Shown one piece after another: positions 8,347 to 17,741 of a stretch of DNA of 18,599 bases (the first letter of the stretch is position 1; each line of letters opens with the position of its first letter). Origin of the DNA: Cudoniella acicularis (lineage: Eukaryota; Ascomycota; Leotiomycetes; Helotiales; Helotiaceae); NCBI GenBank assembly GCA_013054445.1, contig JAAMPI010001155.1, positions 1 through 18,599 of the forward strand, read 5' to 3'. A model generated the notes under the pieces. That model was not told the origin of the DNA. It searched no databases and worked only from the letters and a program-made list of their open reading frames with translations. A program made the translations under genes and the position numbers.

Positions 8347-8673
8347 AATTTCAACGCGCAAAACTCATATTTCAAACTCGCTGCGAGTGTCCTGCCAGCG
8401 AAGAATCTGAGCCTGGACCTTGCTTTTTGTCGCAGCTTAAGTCATTCCCCAAACTCACACTTCTACTGTGATCTGATCGATAAATGCGCCCCCGCCGGCT
8501 GCGCATTCGTTACTCAAGGCTTCCCTCGAAAGCGAGTTTGCTTCATGAAAGAGAGGTATGCACAACGCAACACGAAAGCTGACCTGGTAGGAGCGATTTT
8601 AACGGACTTTGGAACCGACACGCGGGACAGGACGGACTTAGGCATAGAGGACACTAGGGGAAATGAAGCATAA
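8347..8673 (+). other. 108-codon open frame without an early ATG, status unclear
   Basis: Between TAA 8344-8346 and TAA 8671-8673 the plus strand is open for 108 codons. The only ATG is at 8545, which would leave 42 residues. The translation is protein-like in its second half, with clustered cysteines (CDLIDKCAPAGCAF) and a charged end (DFGTDTRDRTDLGIEDTRG). The same frame is also open upstream from ATG 8080 to the TAA at 8344, so the two pieces could be one frame of about 197 codons with a single stop. I see no domain, and the first half is AT-rich and less convincing. It may be an exon, a decayed gene or chance. Confidence 0.22.
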
Positions 8674-9267
8674 GCATAGGACGAAATTAGCAGAGAGAAG
8701 TTGAAGACGATACAGACAAATAAATTTTACTTTCGCGCGACATTCGCTCTGTCGATTATAGCGAAGCATATAGAAGGGGAACCACACGATTAATCCTCCT
8801 TAACAATTCCAATAATTCGTCATTTACATAAGCAATTTCGGAAATAATATTTGGATATCAAGGAGATATATAAGATCTATGAAGTCTGTCCCAGGGTCAT
8901 GTTCTTGCTGATTTCCCCCCTCTTCTTTTTACACTGAAGTTATCCATCCAATGATACCCTAAAACCCACGGTCGCAAAAACTTTAAGGGATGCGAAAGCC
9001 TGAAAAACACGCGAAACACAAGAAAAAGTTACAACGACCTGCCGAGAAGAAAACAAGGAAAATTCTCTGCCCTTTTAAATAGTGCTGCTTAAACTATTCA
9101 AGGCCGCTGCGACAGCCGCCGGACTCTGTGATACCCTTTTCCATAGATCAAGTTACCGATTAATATGCCGGTTACCTGTGATCATCGTGAATTAGGTGCG
9201 TTGTATATGGTCGAATTGACTACAGCCCACTAGTGAGGGGTTTTATTAGCAATTGTAGACGGTCGCA
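8674..9267. other. intergenic, nothing recognised
   Basis: Composition is balanced to mildly AT-rich. I find no long frame with splice support, no RNA gene and no strong repeat. The right end is the 3' flank of the minus-strand gene whose stop is at 9268-9270. Confidence 0.4.
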
Positions 9268-9800
9268 TTAAGCCATTTTGGAAGAGGGTACCTTTTGGTG
9301 TATTTTGATGCTATCTTGATTTTTACAAGTTGATGTCGTTCTCTCAACTCGAGAACATTTTCCCTCCTCGTTCCAGCTGACATCGACGATGTCCCTGTGT
9401 AGAGGGCTAGTTTCTCGACTTTCATCGACGCCGATTTGGAGTTGCAAAAATCGAGCTTGATTGCTAGCTTCTTGCTCTAACAACCGATTTTGTGTCTCGG
9501 CCACAATTTGTTGAACATTTTGTGTCTCAACTTCTATTCGTTTGACACGCGCGTGGTAATTCCCGGCACAATATATAAACACTTAACTAAGTTAGGATAG
9601 GCGTCGAGTTGACCCACTTTTCCGTCAAAGTCTTGAGATTATATAGAAGAGACAGTAGACTCACCCAGTACACTGATGCACACTATCCAGGGACGAGAGA
9701 GTAAGCCATGAGCGATGTCGCCCAATCCCATGTAACCTGTTACGGTAAAGACTCCTCCTACTTCTGCGAGCCGAACAGAGATAGGCGCTTGATATGCCAT
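9268..9800 (-). CDS. 149-residue membrane-segment and coiled-coil protein, function unknown
   Basis: Exon 1 is 9800-9665 and exon 2 is 9581-9268. The 83-nt intron has donor GTGAGT, branch CTAAC (9595-9591) and acceptor TTAAG, and removing it keeps frame. A closer AG at 9587 would leave only five bases after the branch adenine and put a stop in frame. ATG 9800 follows AAAGAA, a good fungal context, after a CT-rich leader. Residues about 1-35 are mixed. Residues about 36-50 (RPWIVCISVLVFIYCAG) form one hydrophobic segment created across the splice junction, which supports the intron. Residues about 58-90 (ETQNVQQIVAETQNRLLEQE) look like a coiled coil, followed by a polar tail. A small single-pass membrane protein with a cytosolic coiled coil is inferred. 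It is divergent from the 10462-12846 gene with 661 bp between starts, so shared regulation is possible. I do not recognise a family. Confidence 0.6.
9582..9664 (-). other. intron of the 149-residue protein gene
   Basis: The donor GTGAGT matches the consensus exactly and CTAAC lies about ten bases before the AAG acceptor. Splicing joins CTG-G to TG-TTT (Val-Phe) and completes a hydrophobic segment. Read unspliced, the frame ends in the intron. Confidence 0.65.
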
Positions 9801-10461
9801 TTCTTTTGTTAAGTTGAACTAAGTGGGGTAGGAGAAGGAAAATCAAAATAAGGGAGAAATATGTGTAAGAATGATTGTTAGAAATGGGCCAGAAAACGCA
9901 ATTTATTCTGTGTACCCCTGTCGACTCGTACGGCGAATCCTTACTTTGCATGATAGAAACGACGCTATTTGTTGGTTTTATTAGGCAGCAAGAGCGAAAA
10001 GGGGCCCCAGTGTATCAAATGTGTTAAACAGGGCAGATTTCGCTGATTGCATGAAGGCTGAGTATGCATTGGGCAAGGGGCCGGGCTGCGCACGAGTTAA
10101 GAGGTACAAAGTTTGGGTGACTGGTTATCGCAAATGGAATGATAGAAAGAAGCGGTTAACTGGATGTTCATGCTGGTAGTATGAAATAGAGCACAAACAC
10201 GAATAGTCTCAAGCCTACTATAAGATTGGAAATCTCTGGAAGTTGAACTAAAAAAGGGGGTCGTTGACCCTCCTTTTAATTGGCCCGCGGATGTGACCAA
10301 CACCTTCCGCATCAAGGCAATCCTTTTATGCATTAACTGTAAGGGTTGCGTGCTACGCCACACACTATCGTTTTAACACTTCACACCAGAGAACTTTTGT
10401 TACTTCATATTTTATCTCCGTTCCTACAAATCCAGTTCGTCTTCAACAACACTCCCGTGCC
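9801..10461. promoter_or_regulatory. divergent promoter region
   Basis: This 661-bp interval lies between the starts of the minus-strand 149-residue gene and the plus-strand 733-residue gene and must carry both promoters. CT-rich leaders precede both ATGs. I see no clear TATA box, and a minus-strand frame at 10097-10363 shows no protein-like features. Confidence 0.5.
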
Positions 10462-12846
10462 ATGACGTCGTCATCGAAACCCTCCGTGTCACTAAGTAAA
10501 GTGCCATCTGTGAAAGAGCTTTGTGAGCTTCTCGGGTTCCAATACGCATCCTTGAAAGATACAAACACATTCATGGAGCTGACTCGAGCGTGGAGAAAAT
10601 CTTACCAAACGAGCTCTGGTCGCCCTGCGACAGATTTACTTTCTTGGAATCAGTCATCGGATCAGCTAGACCTCGAAGAAATGGCCCAAAAATTCATCGA
10701 CGATAGAGGGAATGGCGACCGATTTTGGTCGCCCAATCGAAGCTGGAATCACGGCGATTCCGACTTACACTTTCCTGAAGACCGAGCTCGGTAAGGCTTT
10801 CTAAGAATATTCCATTTCTTCATTGACATGCTGACACGTCGCAGGATTGTAGCATTACTAAAGCAACTCTTCTGGAAGCAAAATCGATACGCATTCAACA
10901 ATTCACAGTATGGACACAAAGAACCCGAACCCAGAGGTCAATCTAGGGAGAAAACAACTCCAGTTCGACAAATTAATCCCGTCATCCATGGCGCTTCGCC
11001 CGCATCTGTTCCTTCAGCAAGGGCTGATGCGGGCTCTGTACAGGCAAAGTATGTCCCCTGAAAGTTTTTTTCTCTCTTGTTTTTTTAAGGCTTAGCAATA
11101 CTGGATTCTAACGACGTCTAGGTCCAAATCACCAAAAAATCCCTCCAAGTCTACAGCGCCTGATGGAACAAGTCGTAAGCCACCTCCGGCTGGCAGCTCG
11201 ACGACAGGAAGGATTAATACCCCCGCTCCCGACTTTTTTGAAATTTTGGATGATTCGGTACACCTTAATTTTCCCCATGTGAAACCAAAACCGAATTTCT
11301 AATTGTACAGTAGGATTCTCACGACTATGCAACCTTCTCGCGCTTACCTAAACGCCCCCAACCTATCTCCAGCACTGAAGAGTCTCCACGGAAGAAGAAC
11401 AAGTACCACCTCGCAGCTCCTCTTAGGCGAACAGATAGAAAACGAACAATTCGAAACTTCCCTCACGCAGTACCAGACGATCAACTCGAACAACTGATCA
11501 ACGATAATACCGAAGTTCATGATCGCACTCACAATATACAGCCTACTAGAACTTCTATTACCTTGGGATCATCGGAACAAACTAAGCCTCGGTTCAGGGT
11601 GACGGATGTAGAAACTCATTCAAAAAATTCGCCACCTCATGTGGCCCTTCCTATTGAAGGGCGGCCTGCTCCAACAGCTCACATGACCGCTTCGCATATC
11701 CGCAAGAGTTTATCACCGCAATCGAAAGCTTCCAAGATTGCTCAAGCAATAAACCGTTCCAACCCGAATAAGAGCTCGACACCGTCGTCCTCACAAAACA
11801 ATTCTACCAGTCCAGTAAACAAATCGAAACCATGGAAAGCAACTGAACCACGGTGGGCAACAGAACCCGACCTGGAATTGGAAAAGGGTAATTCAAGAAC
11901 ATCACGCGTGGAGTCTTCTGCCCTATCAGCCGAGGGAAGTGAAGATTCTGCTCTTCAAATGTCTGGAATGACCAAGGTAGCTGATACTATGGGCAAATCT
12001 TCAGAAGCAGTGGATTCAACGCCTCCACAACCTTCGGTGGAAACCTTTAATGCGCCTTTAGACCCTGAAAAGAATAAATCAAACGCACATGGATCGACTA
12101 CCCACGAGGGAAATGATGGAAAGCCTACGCCAACTTCCGAACCGCTCCCTTCAAGACTAGAACTTCCGCCGGCTCCGTCAGGCTATTATCCCGGAGGCAC
12201 TGCAAACGTGGCAGCTTCGCCAGAACAGGGGCAGACGCCATCCAAAATTTCCGAGATGTTTAAATCTCTACCTGATGTATCGGAAAAGTTTTCGGAAAAT
12301 CCCTCGAGGCTGGAGACGCCGTTACAAAGTACAGAGACTGTAGAAAATAAAATGGAAATAATATCCACAACGGAGCCAATCCCAACACAAGCGCCTCCTC
12401 CAAAAGCGCAGCCAGCACAACACTTACCGCCTCAAGCCTCCTTGTCAAATCCTCGCCATAAAACACAAATTCCATTGTGGATCATCACGAGAGAGCCTCG
12501 CTACACCGAGGAGAGATGGGACGATGGAAAGTTCATGGGGACACCTCTCCCAACCTTCATAGAAGGAATTTCCAAAGTTACACAACGAAGTCACATCGAG
12601 AAGATTAAATTGACTCTTAGAGCTCCGAACTTCGACACTAAGATTACCGTGTTTAAAGATGCAGAGGACTCGTGGGCTTCGGCGAAGGAAACCTTTATAG
12701 AGAAACTGAAAGAAGCGAAGGCTGAGGCTAGGGCGAAAAGGCAGATGGAGCAGTTGACATTTAAGATCTTGGTCGAGCCATTTTATGAGGAGGGCATGCT
12801 TCCAAGCCGGTGCGATGATGAGTATGAGGACGAGTTTGACTTTTAG
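10462..12846 (+). CDS. 733-residue fungal protein with disordered centre, function unknown
   Basis: Exons are 10462-10790, 10845-11048, 11122-11257 and 11314-12846. Introns are 54, 73 and 56 nt, with donors GTAAGG, GTATGT and GTACAC, branches CTGAC, CTAAC and CTAAT, and AG acceptors. The joined frame is open for 734 codons. Residues 1-135 look folded and helical (VPSVKELCELLGFQ; a Trp/Lys-rich segment across the first splice). Residues about 249-267 hold basic clusters (PRKKNK, RRTDRKR) resembling a bipartite nuclear localisation signal. About 270-600 is Ser/Pro/Thr/Gln-rich and probably disordered. Residues 606-733 form an ordered block starting PLWIITREPRYTEERWDDG, containing IEKIKLTLRAPNFDTKITVF, then a charged helix (EKLKEAKAEARAKRQMEQ) and an acidic end. 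The two ordered ends look conserved, but I cannot name the family. A nuclear role is only inferred. The Kozak context GCCATGA supports the start. Confidence 0.75.
11258..11313 (+). other. intron 3 with tandem CAG-TAG acceptor
   Basis: The intron starts GTACAC, has CTAAT as branch site, and ends with two AGs three bases apart (CAG at 11308-11310, TAG at 11311-11313). Use of the second joins TCG to GAT and keeps the 511-codon last exon open. Use of the first inserts TAG as the next codon and ends the protein at residue 223. Confidence 0.6.
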
Positions 12847-13280
12847 TCGGAAAGCTCCTAAATTTGTTTTCTTTACCATCAACTCGATTATTATTGCCAT
12901 GGCCGTGATGATATATGCGCACTGTACATGGATCTCATTCTTCAATGCTTTATAATTAGTATTATATAAAGATTATTTTAAAACATTATTATAAAAATAA
13001 AAATATCTATACTTATATTTTATATATTATTAGAAAGGAAATTTAATTAAATAATTATAAATATATTTTAAAATCTAAATGAAGTAACTAAAATTAGATA
13101 TACTACTCTAAAACAACTCGATTAGCACTTTCTTTTTTTTTAAAAATTTTTTTTTTTTATNTTATAGACATTCTCGGAATGAGATAAAGCTAGATTGCCT
13201 ATAGGAAATCGATATTCTAAATATTACAAAAATACAGTTATATAATCGCCGCGTTATAATTGGTCCACACAGGCGCTAAA
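12847..13280. other. AT-rich intergenic stretch with one ambiguous base
   Basis: After the stop of the 733-residue gene the sequence becomes AT-rich and featureless, with A/T homopolymers at 13130-13160 and an n at 13161 showing an assembly uncertainty. No gene is visible. TA-rich composition suggests old RIP-mutated repeat DNA. Confidence 0.5.
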
Positions 13281-13342
13281 ATCCAGGGCTTAGTCGCTAA
13301 ATTATAGCGTATAATACGCTGTAATTTAGCGAGCCTTAGTAG
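13281..13342 (+). repeat. hairpin-bearing repeat, left copy
   Basis: The stretch starts ATCCAGGGCTTAG and ends CCTTAGTAGG. It contains arms CGCTAAATTATAGCG (13295-13309) and CGCTGTAATTTAGCG (13317-13331), which pair at 14 of 15 positions around a 7-base loop. The right copy at 13518-13572 aligns in the same orientation. It is probably a terminal or subterminal repeat of a DNA transposon. Confidence 0.5.
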
Positions 13343-13517
13343 GTAATTATTAGAATCTCGTGCGACCACAGCACAACAACAATTAATTCTGAACTCCTTT
13401 ACGACTGCGCAGCTGCTCCCAGACTAGTTATGGCGTGCGCAACTAATATAAATTATCGTACGTTAAAGTAGTCATATTGTAATTGATACGCGCGATATTA
13501 ATATGGTAGGTGCCTGA

Positions 13518-13572
13518 ATCTAGGGGTTACTCGCTAAAACACAGCGAATAACGCGCTATAATTATTAGTAGG
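13518..13572 (+). repeat. hairpin-bearing repeat, right copy
   Basis: This is a diverged direct copy of 13281-13342, sharing the ATC-AGGG-TTA-TCGCTAAA-AGCG pattern and the TTAGTAGG end. It holds GCGCTATAATTA (13553-13564), identical over 12 bases to 7344-7355 in the other repeat cluster, which points to one element family. No coding sequence lies between the two copies. Confidence 0.45.
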
Positions 13573-13879
13573 AGAACGTTAATAAAATCAATAATAGAGT
13601 TGATACTTGGCTAATAAAACTTAGGTTAAATAGTAGAACTAAAGGAGATATAGTTATAATTGATTTGGAGCATGATTTAACTGTAGAAAGAGAAGTGTGC
13701 TAATCGAGTATTTAACCGTCATTTATATATGGATTTTTCTTAAAACTGCCACTATGAGCGGGATTTCGAGAAGTCCTTACGCAGTATTTCATCTTAGCAC
13801 ATTCTTGTATACAGTATAGTTGAAGAATCTACTTTCTCATTTAAAATCGACACTGGATCAGCCCCCGTGTCCTTCAAAT
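13573..13879. other. intergenic, 3' flank of the ankyrin gene
   Basis: No frame, RNA gene or strong repeat is visible. The right end lies directly downstream of the stop of the minus-strand ankyrin gene and should hold its 3' UTR and polyadenylation signal. Confidence 0.4.
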
Positions 13880-16800
13880 TTAGGAGTTCAGTTCATCGTT
13901 CGCCAAATTGTAGAAGGCGAATGAATGGACATCTCGATTCATTTGAGCTTTGATCAGATCAGCAACTGCAAAGTGGCCTCTCCTCTCTGCCAAGTCAGCA
14001 GCGGTTTTGAAGGTATGCGGATGTGATCCGGTATCCATGAGCAACTGGACCATGTCTAGGCGTCCCCACTCGGCTGCACCCTCCAAGGCAGTTCTTCCCC
14101 CCGAACTTGATCCTGGTGCATTAGGATCAGCTCCTCGTTCGAGTAAGTCCTGGACTATCTTAATATGCCCCAAGATCGCTGCTCCTTGAAGTGCAGTGAA
14201 CCCTAGGGTCTTCCCGGCGGGTGCGTTGACTTCTGCACCTGCGTCGAGCAAGAGGTCAATTGATTCAAGATTTGGGACCTCTTCCGAGACGGCTACCTGA
14301 AGTGCAGTCCGACCAGAAACCATTCCGGGAGGAGCATTAACGTTTGCGCCATTTGCCAACAAATACTTGACGATGTCGCAATTCGTAGCCTGATACTTTG
14401 TGTACGCTGCCACCACGTGTGTTGCTTCTTGCAGGGCGGTGCTGGCTTCTCCGACAGCTGGAGCGTTCACATCTGCCCCAACATCGACAAGAAGCTGAAC
14501 CATTTCGAAACTGCTCCGTGATGCTGCAATTTGGAGAGCTGTTCCGTGAGGAAGGCCTGGAGGTGCGTTCACGAGAGCCCCCTTCCTTATCATCAGCCTC
14601 ACAAAGTCAATGTCTGACTGTGTAGGAAAGTACGTAACATCAAAAAAAGAGTTGGAGAAGCGAATTGTAACTTAAGCCTCCCTCCACACTCTGATTAACG
14701 TTCGCCCCAGCTTCAATTAAGACTCTCGCAGTCTCAGTGTCCCCAATCTGGATAGCATATTGAAGCGAAGATCTGCCGGAGAAAGGGCCTCTGAGATTGA
14801 GTTGCTGGGATTGATCGCAGATGCTCAAAAAAATCCGAAGAGTGCGCTTTCCCGTGTCCCGCTCCGTCTTATTTGCATGGCGATCTGATGGAATCCAGTC
14901 AAGTAAGTTTGCCGGATCAACTCCGATTTTGACAAGCTCCCAGGCTTTTTCGACATCACTGATTCCTGTGTGAAAACCGGTATTGTACTCCCTGTACCAG
15001 CTCCCAGGCGCAAAGGGTATTTCTAAAGCACCAGATTTGATGAGCAACGCTTCTATCTCAAACCATCCCAGTGTTCTGGCCACTTCTAGTACTGTAATGC
15101 CATAGTCACTAAAAAGTAGCATATTCACAAGCCCACCATTATTGATCAAAACGTTGACCACTTCGATATGGCCCTCTTCAACGGCAGTTAAAAGGGCAGT
15201 GCGATACTTTGACTCAGCATCACCGGTAGAGGCGTTAAAATCAATGCCAGAGGCGTTCACGGACGCCCCAGCTTCGATTAAAAGGGCCACAACCTTCGCA
15301 TGGCCGAATTTAGCTGCATCATGTAAAACTGCCCATCCCAGACTCTGAAACACGAGCATGTACTGGGTTGCGCGTGTTTTTAGTAGCAGCTTGACAATTT
15401 CCTCATAACCTAGAGCGGCCGCAAGCTGAAGCTCCGTTGCTCTTTTGGTTCTTCCGACAGGCTGGAGGATATTAGTGCAAGGTTTTCCGGCATCAAGTAA
15501 AGCTTGGATATCTTTTAGGTGTCCTTCCTTGATTGCATCTATCAGAGTGGTGGGCCGCGGCTTCACTGAGACAGGCGCTATGATTCTAGCTTCGTCTTTG
15601 TCTTCCTCTGTTTGTAGGAGTCGAACGAGTGCCTCATTTCCTCGTCTTCGTGCTCTGTCGATGGGTGCCTCGAACTTCTGTTGGGACGAATCATAACTCA
15701 GAGCATTGGGAAGAGCGCCAGCTTCTAACACCAGCCGGGCCAGGTCGACCGTATCGGCTCCCGCGAGTATTGTTTCAGTGTGATTGGTAGATGTTCCAGT
15801 TGGGATCCGGGCGTTGACGTTTACTCTCTCTTTAATAAGAGTTTTGACGAGCTCAATATGCCGAAGCTTGACTGCTGCCTGTAGCAACCTTTCACGATGT
15901 TGAGAGAGAAGACACCTGTTCGTGTCGGCATTGAGTAACGCCTTGCCGGCCACGATATCGCCAGTCTCCACAGCGATTTGGAGATTCGAGTCCAAAAAGG
16001 CTTTAATTGTTGGAGAATGGAATGCGAATATTCTTTTCAGGAGCATAGCGTTTTCGGGGAGGGTGATCCATTCTAAAACCTTCTTCTGTTGGCCAAAAGA
16101 GAGTAACTGATTTGACGATAAGTAAACTGTGAATTTTAGGAATTCGAGAAATGCATCCGAGGCAGAAAGGCCAAGCAGTCTTCCTATCTGTTCTTCCAAA
16201 TCTCCGTCGTGTCTTTCCAGCATGCTTGGTTTCATGCGGCATAGTAGCATTTGTTTCTGATCCTCTTTTGTCATCGGTGCTGAGAGTGTTGGTTTTTCAT
16301 GGCGAAAGATTTCGAATATTAATTGCGGAGGGAATGTAAAGACCGATTGGACCGAACGAGAGTTTTCCGGCATGTCTGCTGTCGAATTGTTCACACCGGC
16401 AATACGGGACCCTTGCTGGAGAATTTCTAGGTAGGGACTTCTTGGAGGAAGCCTAGGACTACTAGCAAAAGACTCCGGTATCGAAGGTCGGGAAACGTAG
16501 CTATCTGCGAAATCCAAATCAGTCATCACTTTCTTAACACAATCCAACACAAAGCATGAAAATCACCTTGGACATTGTAACTGTCCAGAAAGCTAAAGAA
16601 AGGGAGACTTTGAAGTATCGATGGCGTTATTAATGCATTTTGGATCACCGGAAGCGGCGTGAATACGCAGATATCGCCAGGTGATGCTGGACTTGGGCCT
16701 ACCGACGAAATCAGTTGGGGTCGAGCGGTCTTATGAGAGGAACCAACAAGATATGAATCTACTGTTCAATTCTGAGATTGAATGCCTTGATTCTTCCTTT

Positions 16801-17133
16801 TTTATTTTCTTATTGCAAATCAAAGAGCCACAGAATTTCACCTCGGTTTCCTTCCCAGAGGCCTCTCTTTTTCGTTTTTTGTGTATGATGTACTGCCACT
16901 CTTTAACCGACAGATTTTTGCGGAACGCCCAGGTTTTGAACTTCGTTTCATACTGGCTCTTCCTAAACAAATGTTACGACAATCTCCAGCCTCCAGGTAA
17001 TTTCTACTCACGAGGCAACAAAACTGTGCTCCTGTTCCATAACCTCCATCAATTTGGGGAGAGTTGAGTCAAAGTAGAGTTGGCGCAAAATTGTTTTCTT
17101 TGCGTCCCAGTCTTGCTCCGTTAGTGGTGCCAT
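13880..17133 (-). CDS. Clr5-domain ankyrin-repeat protein, frameshifted
   Basis: I read four exons: 17133-17012, 16962-16748, 16698-16567 and 16504-13880. ATG 17133 is in context ATCATGG. Residues about 8-63 (QDWDAKKTILRQLYFD ... KTWAFRKNLSVKEW) match the fungal Clr5 domain, named after S. pombe Clr5, which acts in heterochromatin silencing. A GKETEVKFCGSLI motif follows, as in this family. After a linker come about fourteen ankyrin repeats, e.g. VLHDAAKFGHAKVVALLIEA, TALQIAASRSSFEMVQLLV and TALQGAAILGHIKIVQDLL, many ending GAxVNAP. Ankyrin repeats mediate protein binding. A seven-base homopolymer (14642-14648) shifts the frame by one, giving TGA 14640-14642 near residue 776. The repeats resume in the +1 frame and end at 13880. 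Without the extra base the protein is about 1030 residues. It may be an assembly error, real decay, or less likely recoding. Function in filamentous fungi is unknown. Confidence 0.82.
16505..16566 (-). other. intron 3 of the Clr5-ankyrin gene
   Basis: The donor is AAG/GTGATT, a CTGAT branch site lies before acceptor TTCGCAG, and the length is 62 nt. It joins CAA-G to AT-AGC (Gln-Asp-Ser) and brings a linker frame (PSILQSLPFFSFLDSY) into the ankyrin frame. Unspliced, the frame ends at TGA. Confidence 0.6.
16699..16747 (-). other. intron 2 of the Clr5-ankyrin gene
   Basis: The donor GTTGGT is weaker than the consensus. The branch CTGAT and acceptor GGTAG are reasonable, and the length is 49 nt. 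Splicing gives a Cys codon and joins the Clr5 exon to the SPASPGDICVFTPLP linker frame. It is the least certain junction in this gene. Confidence 0.45.
16963..17011 (-). other. intron 1 of the Clr5-ankyrin gene
   Basis: The donor GTGAGT is consensus and the acceptor is TTTAG, with a CGTAAC branch-like site and a length of 49 nt. Splicing joins TC to G and continues the Clr5 domain as SFVA-S-KSQYETKF, a match to the domain's usual spacing. Confidence 0.72.
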
Positions 17134-17741
17134 GATGTAGCTTCGAGCATTTGGGGGTGGCGAAAGAAAATAGTTCAAGATCAGCAGCTATTCAATGTCG
17201 AGGTATGGAATTGAAGATATTCCTCTGGATATGAAAGAAGGTGTCGGGCAAGTTGTGCGGATTTATGTTGGATTTCGCGATTTCAGCTAGAATATCTCTC
17301 TAAGGTTATTGGTCAGTTCCAAAACCCGCACGCCTCCTGTTCAGTCGCTGACCGAGTGTTGTGATTGGAGATTGCCAAAATCCTGCAGGCAGAATGCCGA
17401 CGCTGCGGACTCGCGAGCAAGCCACGGAAAACAGTCACTGCATTCAGTTCAGCATCGTGGCGACCAATGTCGGCAGACTTAATTTTCTGATTAGTTGGCT
17501 CCAGAATCTTGCCAACGGCTACACGAACTACTCATGCCCCAGACTACCGCCCGAGGTTTCAAAATTCTATCACCCCCGAAATTGCTATTTCCAACATGCC
17601 GCCGTATATATATGATCGGGTACATTCTTCTTTCTCAAGAATTTCAAGCATTCAATCGCTCCATCAAAACAACCCAATACTTGTTCCTCTCTCATCCTAT
17701 CCAAGAGCCTCGTCACGTCCTCGCGAAAAATACCACTTCAG
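17134..17741. promoter_or_regulatory. divergent promoter between the Clr5-ankyrin gene and the 122-residue gene
   Basis: This 608-bp interval separates two divergent starts. TATATATATG at about 17605-17614 lies about 130 bp before the plus-strand ATG 17742 and is a plausible TATA box for it. Open frames of about 85-100 codons at 17361-17797 overlap in different phases and look like chance. Confidence 0.4.

Noticed and set aside
9661..9951. 96-codon minus-strand frame
   Set aside because: It overlaps exon 1 of the 149-residue gene in another phase. The exon phase with ATG 9800 and GTGAGT donor is better supported.
10097..10363. 88-codon minus-strand frame in the divergent promoter
   Set aside because: It has no recognisable features and sits between two divergent gene starts.
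12445..12945. 166-codon minus-strand frame
   Set aside because: It is the antisense of the conserved C-terminal block of the 733-residue protein.
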